Part shown: positions 11,155-22,109 of the stretch, piece by piece
How positions within the stretch are numbered: position 1 is the first letter of the stretch
Layout of the letters: the number at the start of each line of letters is the position of its first letter
Assembly: GCA_023374045.1 (NCBI GenBank)
Contig: CM041780.1
Location: 172,675,339 to 172,739,338 of the forward strand
DNA from: Limonium bicolor
Taxonomy: Eukaryota; Streptophyta; Magnoliopsida; Caryophyllales; Plumbaginaceae
Direction of reading: 5' to 3'
DNA: 64,000 nucleotides
Program-made: the position numbers and the translations under genes
The notes under the pieces: model-generated
Database searches by the model: none
Told to the model about the DNA's origin: nothing
What the model saw: the letters and a program-made list of their open reading frames with translations, nothing else

Positions 11155-11594
11155 TATTATGGATTCATTGAAGATATTGGGAACTTGATTATCAGTTTCA
11201 AAAGTTTGTTATTTTCAAATGCAAATGGGTGGATAACAGACACGATTATCGGGTTCATGATGGGTTTAATGGTGTTAAGTTGGTTGATTTCATTATTGTG
11301 TTGTTATCATATTCAAGTTATTGATATGTCAGTATTTCATTGTGAACAAGTATTTACATAGAAGATCCCATCGATTCCAGATGGTCAGTGGTTTTACCAG
11401 GGAAAAGATTTGTGAACACAAATGTTGATCAAGATGTTGATGACGATGAATTACTGTTCGATGAGACACCACCCTTTTCTAACAGTATTCCTGTCACAGA
11501 CATTGTTGATATTCCAGACGATGTAGTGTATACTAGGTATGATCACGATGAGGGTTATGGGTTGAAACCCGTAAATGACGTGTTTGTTTGTTAG
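11150..11594 (+). pseudogene. CACTA tnp2-family transposase, C-terminal part (DUF4216)
   Basis: Continuation of the transposase split at 5507. Read across frameshifts it gives YGFIEDI, FVIFKCKWVDN, then VVLPGKRFVNTN followed by an acidic tail ending at 11594. This is the usual C-terminal DUF4216 of CACTA transposases, in which FKCKWVDN and VLPGKR are conserved. At least two frameshifts are needed to connect 11150 with 11388. Removing the 5.6-kb retrotransposon plus one GGTTG copy restores the order with 5503. Confidence 0.8.
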
Positions 11595-11736
11595 GTAATT
11601 AAACAACAATTTTTTTTAGTTTGGTTGATTGCTCTAAATAATTTGTTGGAATATTCATGATATCCTATTATGTATTTTTTACATTATTTGTTGTGTTGTT
11701 ATTAATATCATATTGTTTATCTGTGCAGACAGTTAA

Positions 11737-12136
11737 ATGGATGATATGGATGGCCCGATTGGCGAGATTCTGTCTGAGGCATCTTGACCAAAGAAGAAGC
11801 AAACACGTGGAGGGAAGGGCCGCAAGTCACGGGCCCGAACTGATGAGGGGGGTCATGGCTTGGACGAGATTAAAGTGTCTGATGTGCTAGCCGAGGACAC
11901 ATAGGCTGGACCTTCTGGATCACAGATCCCACCGACCAGGAGCGTAAAACCTCGAGGTCCTACAAAAGCTCTTAAGGCAAAAAAGATTGAGTCAAAGCCG
12001 CTGCAGTTTAATGAGTACCTACAGCCGACTGGGGAATGGGCTGGAGAAAGTGGACTCATGATCATTTGTCACAAAAAAGGTGAAGTTTTGGTTCGTATTC
12101 ATATTGATGATTATGTAGAATTAAGAGGTATTTGAG
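11737..12136 (+). pseudogene. CACTA second protein (TNPA-like/Ulp1 gene), N-terminal exon
   Basis: Starts MDDMDGPIGEIL after a plausible acceptor (CTGTGCAG). Across one stop and a frameshift it reads PKKKQTRGGKGRKSRARTDE, then KPRGPTKALKAKKIES and KPLQFNEYLQPTGEW. The RGPT-K-K-I and FNEYGQPIG-like motifs are typical of the second large ORF of plant CACTA elements. It ends at a stop near 12136. The rest of the gene lies at 14410-16720, past a LINE relic, so the relic probably sits in what was an intron or interrupted exon. Confidence 0.65.
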
Positions 12137-12600
12137 CCTGAGTGTTTGAGCCAATGTCACTTTAGTAGCTCCTTGAATAATGATAGCTTTGCCCTCTCCC
12201 AATTTATTAGGCATTCCTGGAGGCCTTTTCCTTGAAAAATGAGGTGAGATTTTGAAAGATCTTGGTATAGGCTATTTAGGAGGTACTCATCTCCTCTATA
12301 ATTCCCCCGCTTCTTGGAAAAAGAGAGCCAAATTCGAGCATGTGAAGGGATGAGAGCTTTTAGGTCTTGAAGCTTTTTGACAAGACTAAACATGATGCTA
12401 TCGAAGACAACCTAATAACAAAAAGTTACAAAATTATAATAAAATAGGGCAACTATAAATTGATTATGTTCTCAAGCCAAGCACGATCAATATTATGAGT
12501 CACACACTTAGTACAGATGGCGCTCTTGATAGAAAATTTCATATCCAAGACAACCATTGATGGATTCGTAGCTATACCAATTCACCAAGACAGAACCCAT
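12137..12600. other. Unassigned stretch inside the CACTA element
   Basis: No feature is firmly supported. A 78-codon minus-strand frame (12157-12393) contains ARIWLSFSKKRGNYRGDEYL but matches no family I know. It may belong to the inserted LINE relic or to another fragment. Confidence 0.3.
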
Positions 12601-13860
12601 GTCGGTACAACCCCTAGTTTCTAGTGATACATAAGGTGAAGAGCAGGCCAAAAAATTGGAAAAGGTCGAGTCTGTCTAAAGCTGAAGGTTGGTCCGATTC
12701 AGGGCTATGCTGGATTCCATTCGTATATATTATATGAGCTTATTCATAATGCAAAAAAAGTCATTCAGAAGTTGCATAGTTTGCAACCAAGTTTCCTTTG
12801 GGGCAGTGGTGAAAACAAAGGCTTATCGCTAGTGAGATGGAGCAGGATTACTATCTCTAACGAGTTGGGTAGCCTATGGATAACTAAGTTTGAAGCAAAA
12901 ATGTCGCTCTACTGTTTAAATGATGGCAAAGTTATCAGGAGTTCGAATCCTCTTACTACCCACTTTGGTGGGGGAATGAAGTTTATTCTCTTATTACTTA
13001 TCCTGGGGGGAGTGGAGGAATGGAGTTTACTCTCCTATTACCCAGCCTGGTGGAGGAATGGAGTGGCGAGAAGGACGGCCCCAAGGTGAGCATGTCCACC
13101 ATATCGTCAGAGATGCAAGAGAAAGGTTGTAAGAAGTTTCCGATGGATGCTCAAGGGTCACCTCCAAGGAGAGGTCAAGGAAGTTTCCTAGGACAAGATC
13201 TCTAGACTTTAGTAAGATGTCCCGTGTAATGTCTGTGTAAGGTAGGACTAGAAAGGTATGTAAGAGTTGAGTCGGTGTTGTTTCTTTGCCTTGCGGCACC
13301 CTAGGCCATGTGCCTATAATTATCAAAAAAATAAGCCGTGGAAAAATGTCATTGGTTCAGTGTATGGTCTGGATGTTTCATAACCCTCTTACGATCATGC
13401 AGAGAAACTTAAAAACAAGACAAGAATTTAGCACTCAATAATAACCGTTTATGAATGGCACATGCAATCGAATCAAGCATTGGCAGATAAGTTACGATGG
13501 TTACTAGGTGGTGGAAAAAGAATCGGTTTCTGGATGGATCCATGGGTAAACAACGGGAGACTAAAGGATCGTTTTCCCAGATTATACTCTATTAGTGAAC
13601 TGAAAACAACCAGAGATGCTGAAATGGGAACCCGAGATGGTGGTGTATTGGTTTGGCATTTAATATGGCGGCGGGAACTATTCCAATATGAGGACGATGA
13701 AGTAAGGAATCTCTTGATGATCTTGAATCAGGAGAGAAACATGAGTCTTGGTAGGTGGGATTGGCTGAGTTAGGAGTGTTCTGTAGTACCGAATTCATTG
13801 TAAAAAAGGCATATGAGAGGCTATTGTACGGTGTAAATCGTATATCAGCAAATGTACTGG
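12601..13860 (+). mobile_element. LINE (non-LTR retrotransposon) relic, RT C-terminus and zf-RVT region
   Basis: Remnant of a plant L1-type ORF2, read in several frames. About 12670-12760 resembles the LSKAGR...DSIPTY block after the RT. 12772-12900 gives KLHSLQPSFLWGSGENKGLS, then SRITISNELGSLWITKFEAK, the typical thumb region. 13340-13380 gives WKNVIGSVYGL. 13462-13773 gives LRWLLGGGKRIGFWMDPWVN and PRLYSIS, the segment before the zinc-binding RVT domain. No endonuclease or RT catalytic core is present, and it differs from the LINE at 28860-34554. About 430 bases at 12905-13335 interrupt it. Confidence 0.7.
12905..13335 (+). mobile_element. Possible tRNA-derived SINE inserted in the LINE relic
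   Basis: This insert breaks the LINE frame between KFEAK and WKNVIGS. It has a B-box-like sequence GTTCGAATCC (12941-12950) about 25 bases after an A-box-like TAAATGATGGC. It ends with ATCAAAAAAATAA near 13322-13333. Internally, GGAATG(A/G)AGTTTA-CTC repeats twice at about 12975 and 13018. No clean target duplication was found: AAAAATGTC occurs near both ends, but the LINE frame argues against it being a simple duplication. Confidence 0.35.
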
Positions 13861-14400
13861 TTTGTCATAGAAAGTTTTCCTAGAAAGTATTCCCTAGGTC
13901 ACCGAACCAAAGGAGGCAGCGTCTAGTTTGAGTCTTTAATCTAACTAACTAATAAACTAAGGAAAATAATAATAATAAACTAGGGGTTTGAATGCAGAAA
14001 CTAAATGATTAATTAAATTAAAAAATAAATAAAAGTGATATGCTAACAATTTTAAAAGAGAATCATGGTTTACTACTTCTCCCTAATTTATTAATTCCCT
14101 TTCTATGGGTTTCCTACGTTCTAAATTTCAACCTCAGATCTAAATTAATCTAAAACAGGTCTCCTGCAAGATAGATCCTTACTAGCAATTGCTAAATTCT
14201 AACTCTCGTTACAAATTTATTAATTAACTAGTAGCATTCAAAATTCGTCTGGTTTCTAGACAGCTAATCCTGAGGAATTTCCGTCTCAAGTTTCACTGGT
14301 AATATTCCGATAAGATGGTAAGTATTTTTCTTTACTTTCAAATTTTTCGACAAGTTCATTTTTATCATCTTAAAATTATAATTAAATGCTTTCTACATTT
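13861..14400. other. AT-rich non-coding stretch between LINE relic and CACTA exon
   Basis: No reading frame is supported. The block TTTTCCTAGAAAGTATTCCC (from 13879) followed by long AT-rich sequence looks like part of an old LTR or spacer, but no terminal repeats were found. Confidence 0.3.
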
Positions 14401-14409
14401 AATTATAAA

Positions 14410-16720
14410 TGGTGTGTTGAATGAACAAGTTACCCAAGGGACTTGGGTTCCTGATCGACATGATGACCAGTTGTCTCGTGCGCTTGGAAAGAAAGATCAT
14501 CTAGGCCAAGTTGTGGGATTAGGGGGGGGGGTTAACATAGGGATTAGAAAACTTTTTGGTAACCCTGGGTCAAGGAAAGGGAGTAGTCAAGGACAGACAA
14601 TTTCTTACGAGCAGCATATGCGTGTCATTAATGACCTGAGAGAGCAGTGGAAGAAGGAGGTCATTGCTGAAATACGTCAGGGCAGTGGTGCATCCCAGCC
14701 ATATGCTCCTGCTTCTGATCCTTCTTGCCGCAATTATCATAATGACCCTCTCTCTTTCCCAAGCAATGACGGTGTGCTACTCTTGCTTCTGATCCTTCTT
14801 GCCCCAATTATCATAATGACCCTCTCTCATTCCTAAGAAATGACGGTGCTACTCCTGCTGGAGTTCACACAAGTATGGATTCCAATGACCAGTATCCTTA
14901 CGCGCATGTACAGGTAATTTTTTATACTTTTAACTGTCTTATTACTTGTCATATCTTTTAACATATTTTTAGTTCAACATCTACTAATCTGATGAAATTG
15001 TAGGACCCAATAAACTGTAACCTCCTACTTCCATACAACAATCAAGAAATATGTGTCGCAGAAGGAAGGGTGTACTCATCAGGCCCGAATGACGTGACCC
15101 ATGGGATGCCACTAAAGCCGTATCACGAGAGAGTCTCTGTGGACGAACCGATTTATAAGGTTCCTGATCTAGCGCAACCTGTACCTACGGAGGAATACAA
15201 CACGGTTTGGTCTGCAAAGGGTGCATTTGTTCAGTGGCCTGCTCGTCTGATTCAGAAGTGTGTGAAGGTATGTCTAATACTAACCACTAGTGTAGTTATT
15301 ATTGTTCATTATATGAATATAGTATGTGTGGATGCTCAGTTCATGACTAGTATTGTATGTCGGTTGTAAATAGGCATTAAGAAGGAAATCTGCATCTCCT
15401 GTGAAAAAGAAGTCAAAGATTAGATCCTCTGAATACAAATCATCCACCAACGTTGTTTAAAAAGAAAATTTGGTGGATGGTTCCATATATGCACGCTTGG
15501 GGCCAAACATGAAATGCTTGCATGATATAATCCGTGACTTCCCAGATGGCAGAAATTCTATCCTACTCAGCTTTGACGATGACCTTCTTTACAACGAAGA
15601 AGGTGTAGAAGTCGACATGTGGACGACCGACGTTAAGGACATCCTAAAATCTGATTGGGTGCCTATTGCAGTGATGCATTCATGTATTCTGTAAGTATTA
15701 GTTTTGTTTTATAATTAAGTTATAAATTGATGTTCTGAAACAATGTTAATTAATATTATGTATTTTATTTTATGAACAGGTTTTTGCATGACAAAATGTA
15801 ATCTTTTGCCCTTACCAAGTATGGATTTTTGTGTCTTGAAAGAGCGTCATACACTGCTCTGAAGTGTGATACAGAAATGTGTAAGACCTACTTGCAGCGT
15901 GCGATGGTTAACAACATCAAAGCGAAAAAAGAAATATCTTATGCTACCTTATCATCAAAGGTATTAACTTCTGTTTATCATTTTAATTAGAAAAAAAAAG
16001 ATGTAGTTATCTATGCTGACATGCATTATAATGACATGTGAGTGTTTTGGTATTACATAGTGGCCATGGGTTTTACTGGTGTTGTGTTTGGATCGTTCGC
16101 GGATACTATTTCTTGATCCGCGGCAAACCGGACAGTCAAAACACATCAAGATAAAGCCACACATTAGCATGTAAGTACATTATGAACCAATTCTTTATGT
16201 ATTTCAACTCCTTTAATTTAATTTTATTATGAATGTATCTTAATTTAATTAATGTATGTTGATGATACTCATTGTGCAGTGTGTATCAAGGTTTTTGATG
16301 GCAGAGCTTGGTGTAAGGTCAAGAGGTGCCATCCAATGGACTTCAGTGAAGGTAAATGCGTCATCATTTACTTGTTTATTATTGATAGGTTGTAATCATA
16401 AATAAATGTCTTATATAATTAGTTCTTTTTTCCCGTGTTTAAGTGTCCACGTCAACCCGGGGGTTCAAAGTGTGGGTATTATGTCATGAGGTATATGCAT
16501 GACATAGTCATCCTATTTGGTGAGATGAGTGATCCGTTAGAATAGGTATCTCGAAGTTATATTTATTTTTCAATTACTAATATAATTGTTTAATGATTAA
16601 CTAATTTTGTCTTGTTTTGTTTTTCAAAGGTTTTTCCTAGTGTTGGAGAATATAGCGGAGAAACCATCAACGGGATGCTAGAGGATTGGGCGGATTTCGT
16701 CTGCATGAATTTGGTTTGAT
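14410..16720 (+). pseudogene. CACTA second protein with Ulp1-like (C48) cysteine protease domain
   Basis: Several exons with plausible GT/AG borders. 14410-14910 encodes VPDRHDDQLSRALGKKDHLG and a linker. 15004-15267 encodes CNLLLPYNNQEICVAEGRVY and PVPTEEYNTVWSAKGAFVQW. 15373-15689, 15781-15959, 16063-16169, 16281-16351, 16443-16543 and 16628-16720 encode the protease half. The peptidase signature is clear: WVLLVLCLDRSRILFLDP, then QPGGSKCGYYVMRYMHD with the nucleophile Cys. The catalytic His expected just before WVLLV reads as Pro (WPWVLLV). A stop replaces sense codons at 15798 and 16541. Such Ulp1-like genes are known passengers or second genes of plant CACTA elements. This copy is unlikely to make active enzyme. 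Confidence 0.75.
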
Positions 16721-17089
16721 TTTTGCTTTGTTTTCTCGAACTGTTATTTAGAACTTTCTTTAGACTTTTATGGTTAGATAGATTGTAAAAAATGACCACT
16801 TTGAGTATATTAGTGAACATTTGGGCAATTGTGTATGTATATGGTCATTTGTGACTATGTGAATTGTGGTGTATGGTCATTTGTGACCATTTTAAATGTG
16901 GTGTGTATGGTCATTTGTAACTCGTGTCATTATTTTTTGGATTTTTTTGACAATTTACTTACAAAGAGTGATGAGATCCTCTACCATGTGATGTTGAGAG
17001 ATATGTGGACATCTCTGAATGCATATTAACAGGTTTGGTGACATATGTGGGGTTTTTTTTAAAAACGAGAAAAACAAAAAAAAATCGGG
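16721..17089. other. CACTA 3' non-coding region
   Basis: No gene. The phrase TATGGTCATTTGTGAC recurs three times (about 16840, 16873, 16905), a short imperfect tandem repeat of about 33 bp. Confidence 0.5.
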
Positions 17090-17400
17090 GTATTTTCGGC
17101 GGTTCCTACTAAGAACCGTCGAAAATGAGAAAAAATCAGGTCTTTTTCGGCGGTTTTTAAGGTTACAACCGCCGAAAAAGACTCGATTTTTACTTATTTT
17201 CGGCGGTTCTTAGTAGGGACCGTCGAAAATAGCCCAGTTTTCCCACATTCGTTTGCCCTCTGGTAGCTCATATTTTTAGGCGGTTTTACAACCGCCGAAA
17301 ATAAGGGAAGACCCTTTTTTGGTGGTACCATTTTCGGCGGTTTACAACCGCCAAAAAAGGCATAAAATAACCGCCAAAAATGCCCCTGTTTGTATTAGTG
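17090..17400. repeat. Right subterminal repeats and TAGTG terminus of the CACTA element
   Basis: Five or more copies of TTTTCGGCGG / CCGCCGAAAA in both orientations, ending in GTTTGTATTAGTG at 17400. Read inward on the minus strand the end is CACTAATACAAACAGGGGCA, a canonical CACTA terminus. Confidence 0.9.
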
Positions 17401-17404
17401 ATTG

Positions 17405-17872
17405 TTTCAGACTTAACTCTGGAACGGGTGAATTTTCTTGCTCATTACTGTTCTTGATTCCTCAATCTGTTTAATCAGTGACAGTTCCATTGAAATTTTC
17501 TTATCCTTGTTTGGCGGCGGCTTCCGATAGCTTGGGATGATGCCCTTGACCCAGTAACACTTCAAAGTGTGACCGGGTTTCTTGCAATGTGTACATTTCG
17601 CTCTTCCCTTTTTTCCCTTGCTTTCTTCTTGAAATCTTGCCGTTACGCCCAGAATTAGGGTTCGTGGAGCTCGTAAAAGCCAGGTTGTTGTTATCATTTT
17701 TTCTAGCCCTGTGGGCCTCACAATGGTTCTCCTCTTGCCTTATCATACCATACACTTTATCGATGGAGGAAGAGGGTTGATCATCAGAATGTTGCTTCTG
17801 AAGGTTGTATGAATTGTGAAGACCCATAAGGAAGTGAAGACATGGTCATTCTCGTTGGTCTTCACAATTTTT
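17405..17872 (-). pseudogene. Ty1/copia gag fragment with a CCHC zinc knuckle
   Basis: Two overlapping minus-strand frames give one gag segment after a frameshift. The N-terminal part (17501-17827) has MGLHNSYNLQKQ and SSSIDKVYGMIRQEENH, matching the gag block before the nucleocapsid. The C-terminal part has KCTHCKKPGHTLKCYWVKG, a C-X2-C-X4-H-X4-C knuckle. It stops right at the CACTA border and at the MITE on the other side, so only about 470 bp remain. No pol sequence is nearby. It is the left flank of whatever element the CACTA inserted into. Confidence 0.75.
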
Positions 17873-17875
17873 TGC

Positions 17876-18436
17876 AGGGTGTTCATAAACGGTTAACCAG
17901 CTATTCGATCCCGATTAACCGCATTGACGGTTAGTTAAATTGAAAACTGTAACCGGTTCATTTAGAAGCGATTAACCGGGAGGTTAACTGTCGGTTTCGG
18001 GGTGATTTTGCCGGTTTTACGATTAACCGAAATGATATAAATTTATGTTTTTTCTTCTTATAATTAGCAAACAACGAATGGTTTTACCGGTTTTGATACA
18101 GTTTAAACCGGTTAACCGTCAATTTGGATAACATTTTATTGATTTTAGTATAATTCGAATGATTAAATATATAATTGTATATTATTTTTGTAAATTAGTC
18201 GTATAATTTATACTTATACTTACATTGTTTTTAAAAAAATTAACATTAAAAAGTTTAAACGATTTTTCCAGTTAACTAGATAACGTAAAATCAATAACCG
18301 TACTGGAACCGAAACCAAATAATTAAACAGTTCGATTAACTGAACCGGCAAACCACTTCAGTTAGCCAGATTTTCAGTTACGGTTTCACCGGTTCCAGTT
18401 ACCATTTGGCGGTTCTAGTTTTTCATGAACACCCCT
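17876..18436. mobile_element. hAT-like MITE
   Basis: A 560-bp element bounded by the inverted ends AGGGTGTTCAT and ATGAACACCCCT. It is non-coding and filled with repeated GGTTAAC, AACCGG and CGGTT motifs in both orientations. The flanks (ATTTTTTGC and ATTTTTCAG) are similar but not a clean 8-bp duplication. The GGGTGTTCA end is common in plant hAT-type MITEs; superfamily assignment is tentative. Confidence 0.6.
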
Positions 18437-18724
18437 ATTTTTCAGGGCAGAGCCACAAGTGCATGGAAGTATGTCGACGAGTTGACGCTGCTTGTTCCAA
18501 ATTCATATCTGTGCGTAGTACTCGTTAACAAAATCGCTCCGTTGCTCTATTTTGTGCCCGTCGATCCCATAAAGGCAACATATTTGCCTTTATGTAAAGG
18601 CTTTATATTAACCTTGGATTTAACATATTATGATGAATGATTTAGATTAGAATGTTTTACTCATGTAATTAATTTTGTATGTCCACTCGACAACCGAAAA
18701 TACTAATTAAAATACTAATTAAAA
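18437..18724. other. Non-coding stretch, possible end of a DNA transposon
   Basis: Begins CAGGGCAGAGCCAC; an inverted GGCTCTGCC occurs at about 20500. The 71-codon frame at 18425-18640 overlaps the MITE end and has no domain. Parts (TTGCTTGTTCCAAAT, ATTTTGTGC) resemble 20555-20620. No gene is called. Confidence 0.3.
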
Positions 18725-19590
18725 ATAATGTCTATAATGTATATTGAATAAATTTTACACCTTAAACTGTACATGTATGGTTATTAGGTTAAGTTTTAGA
18801 TATAGACAAATGCTAACCATAGACATTAAAAAATATATGACATGTGTGTACAAATATATATGCCACAGACTTATGAAATATTTGCCCCGAATGTATGTCG
18901 TTAATATACAAAAAGTACTCAATATTCATTGCTTACTTCAAAAAAAATCAATTGTCTTTAATGAAGCTTAGTATATATTGGGTTGGCTAAAATTTTACAG
19001 CTTATAATGTACATGTACGGCTAATAATCTCTTATGCCATGTTTTCACAAAATATGTGCCATACACATGAAATATTTGCCATGAGTTTATATCGTTAAGA
19101 TACCAAAACTACTCAATATTCATTGCTTAATTCAACAGATCGATTGTAATTAATGACACTATGTGTATATTGAATAAAAGTTAACAACGTATACTGTACA
19201 TCTACGACTATTGGCTATAGTTTTAGATACAGACAAATATTAGCCATAGGCATGAAACAATATATGCCATGTGTGTACAAATATATATGCCACTGACTTA
19301 TGTAATATTTGCCACGAATGTAAATCGTTAATATACAAAAATACTCAATATTCATTGCTTACTTCAACAAATCAATTGTCTTTAATGAAGCTAAGTATAT
19401 ATTGGGTTGGCTAAAATTTTACAGATTATAATGTATATGTACGACTAATAATCCCTTATTAGCTTAAGTTTTAGATACAGATTAATGTTAGTCATTGCTT
19501 CAAAAATATATATGCCATGTATATACTAATATATGATCCATACACATGTGAAATATTTGCCACGAGTGTACATCGTTAATACATTTTTTC
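18725..19590. repeat. Degenerate AT-rich tandem repeat, period about 425 bp with half-units
   Basis: AGTATATATTGGGTTGGCTA occurs at about 18970 and 19394, and ACAAATATATATGCCAC at about 18850 and 19276, giving a period near 425. Half-units sharing ATGTACATGTACG, TCAATATTCATTGCTTA and CATGAAATATTTGCCA recur at about half that distance. No coding potential. Confidence 0.7.
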
Positions 19591-19961
19591 ATTGTTCTTA
19601 CGTTTGCTTACATTTTTTAGTATATAAACACTTAAACTAATGGACAAGGAATTGTTAGCTATACATATACTCTGAAAATATTAGTCACTATATGTTAGAA
19701 ATTTTAGTTAATTTAATATACACAAATTGATTTAATTAATAAATTTCAAAATTTTAAATAATAAAATAAATTTTCTATAAATTTAGGAAACAAAAAATCA
19801 AATTAAGTTGACAAGTATTGTATTATATATGCTTATTTACAATGATGAAAATATAATATTTTATGTATATAGGTAATAGTACATGCTACATACACGAATC
19901 CTCTTATAAAATATTTATATTTATAAAACAAATATGTATTTGTGTTTATCCCACCATTATG
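19591..19961. other. AT-rich spacer, nothing recognised
   Basis: Over 75 percent A+T by eye, with no reading frame or repeat signature. Confidence 0.5.
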
Positions 19962-20124
19962 TACTTCTTCTGTCCCACTTGCAGTGTCCACTTACAATTT
20001 TTTCCTTGTCTCAAAACAATGTCTCATATAGCGTATAAACTCTTTACCTCCTCTCTACTTTTTCTCATCTTCTTAATATGCGTGCAAAAGTAAATTGGAC
20101 ACTGGATGTGGGACGGAGGGAGTA
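19962..20124. mobile_element. Stowaway-like (Tc1/mariner) MITE
   Basis: 163 bp including flanking TA dinucleotides. Left end TACTTCTTCTGTCCCAC, right end GTGGGACGGAGGGAGTA, which are imperfect inverted repeats of the plant CTCCCTCCGTCCC type. Non-coding. Confidence 0.85.
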
Positions 20125-20214
20125 AAAGTCTTGAGATAGATAAATTAACTTAACGGAAGTAGATTTTAAAAACGGTTTCAATTGTCTGCTCAGTCACTTT
20201 TCTTTTGTTGGAAG

Positions 20215-20455
20215 TACTCCCTCCGTCCTGAATTGACTGTCCTGTTTGCTTTATGACACGTTTTTCCACTTCAATATTAAACATATAAGATAAAATAATT
20301 TTATAAAATTAAATTTTGTAACATATAGCTTATCATGTAAGGAATCATATGCAAAACTTAAATTTCAAAATTAATTTATCTTATATGTTAAAAATTGAAG
20401 TCAAACGATATGTCCAAATAGTAAACAGGACAGTCAATTCAGGACGGAAGGAGTA
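20215..20455. mobile_element. Stowaway-like (Tc1/mariner) MITE, second copy of a different subfamily
   Basis: 241 bp bounded by TA. The left end starts TACTCCCTCCGTCCTGAATT and continues GACTGTCCTGTTT; the right end is its near-perfect inverted complement, with one mismatch. The inverted repeats are about 33 bp, so the element could fold into a long hairpin. Confidence 0.9.
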
Positions 20456-22109
20456 TATAATATGGAAACAATGTGTTGTCGTCTTCGCCCTCAAGACGGG
20501 CTCTGCCTTTATATAAAGGCAAAATTTGAGCCTTTATACAAATCTCCGTGGGCGTTGCTTGTTCCAAATCAGTTTCGTACGAATCGTACCCGTCCTCTAT
20601 ATATTTTGTGCGCTTCTGTTGCAGGTTAATACACATGATCCAAGGAAGGAACATATTCAAGACCATCTTTGTCTTCATAAACCGGTGTGATCAGATTCAC
20701 TGTTAATTAAAAAGGTAATTAAATATCAATTATTTATATAAATTAATAAATATTTAAATTATCAATTTTAAAAAGTTTATTAAGCTTAATTATATTTATA
20801 TAAATAGTTATATGGTTTAAAAATGATTAATTAAATCCTAACATATATAAATAATTCTAGAAAATATTTTGTTTATTCTTACTTATTGTGAACATTCTCA
20901 TATGTAAAAACAGACATTAACATAAAATATGGATATCATAGCAACATTAGAAACATATACAATAGATCTAGAAAGCTACAATACACACTAATATGCTTGG
21001 AAATATCTTGCATTTTGTGTGTAGTTCTATTACCTTTTAATGGGTCGAATCCAAAGAGGTTTCATAGGATTTGTATTTCAACATGAACAAATATTTTTAA
21101 AATTACATTGTAAACGAGTACATTGTCTCCCATGTAATTATCAGGATAAGGTGAAATTAAAATATTTAGACAATGTGTAACAATAAAAACAGTTGTAATT
21201 TACAACATACAAACCTTAAAGTTCAAATAAATAAGATACCTAAGAATAAAGAAATGCAACAGTACAATAAAAAAACAGTGGCACTCAAGTTTTCAAAATC
21301 TCATAAATGTTTGTGTCTTCTCTATGATAAAATATTGGGTATTTCAATTGTTTTCCATTATCAAGATGAGCTAATAAATTTTTTCAGTACAAGACAATTC
21401 AATATCCCTATATCTTATTAGTGGACAATGTATATTTTTCAAACATGTTTGTTTATAGAAGTTCATCCCAGAAACAAATTCGTTTTTTTTAAAGTGTGTC
21501 CTTAATTTTAGAACTCTCCTCTCGGTTAAGAAACGACTTTTGCCCAGACATCCTTCTAATCCGACATCGAGTACTCAGACCATTAACAAAAACCTAAAAA
21601 ATATCCTTTATACAACATTGTGTGCAGGAAAAGTACCAAAATACGTCTGCTTTTAGACGAGGGCGCATATTCTGCAAGACACAGGATAACTACTTGTAAC
21701 TGAAAAACAGAGAAAAAAATGTAGAATCTTCGGGCGAGCAAATACTGAACAAAAAGGCGTATCTCCCCCGAGGTATCTAAAGGACATTGGTCCGATATTC
21801 TAAGTGGAGAGCTCAAGCTGCGCCTTTTTGGTTAATACTAATGAAATGCATCACTCGTATGCTGATTTCCTGATCATTATTGAGTTACCGGGAGAAAATC
21901 TAAACCAAAAAACCATAGAGGCCAACCAGAATAGGAAACATAAAAGTAGAGGGACCTTGATTCAAATTATAATCATGCCGTTTCTTGTACCTCTGCTTCA
22001 CATATTCACCAATAATTATCTTACCATAGAAAACAGCAAGCTTAAAGTTAAAATTTTCTAGTTCTGAATCTCGACCCTATATAGCTGGGATCGCTTACAA
22101 ATCATTATT
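20456..22109. other. Intergenic region downstream of the NYN-LOTUS gene
   Basis: No gene is supported. The 79-codon minus frame at 20439-20678 overlaps the MITE and carries GGCTCTGCC, the inverse of the motif at 18446. The rest is AT-rich. The last few hundred bases before 22110 should contain the 3' untranslated region and polyadenylation signals of the NYN-LOTUS gene, but I could not fix them. Confidence 0.4.

Larger units (their letters stand above)
840..17400 (+). mobile_element. CACTA (En/Spm-type) DNA transposon, decayed and nested
   Basis: A class II element defined by several signals. Palindromic subterminal repeats of the TTTTCGGCGG / CCGCCGAAAA type lie at both ends (about 858-1175 and 17090-17385). 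The right terminus is TAGTG at 17396-17400, the inverse of CACTA. Inside are a tnp2-type transposase (2636-5507 plus 11150-11594) and a second gene ending in a Ulp1-like cysteine protease (to 16720). The left CACTA terminus is not recognisable: the subterminal repeats simply follow the satellite near 835-860. Many stops and frameshifts break both genes, so the element is not autonomous now. It hosts an LTR retrotransposon at 5508-11149 and a LINE relic at about 12600-13860. Confidence 0.85.

Noticed and set aside
12897..13350. AAAAATGTC as a 9-bp target duplication of the SINE-like insert
   Set aside because: LINE codons lost between the two sites mean the insert cannot be removed cleanly at this motif; probably chance.
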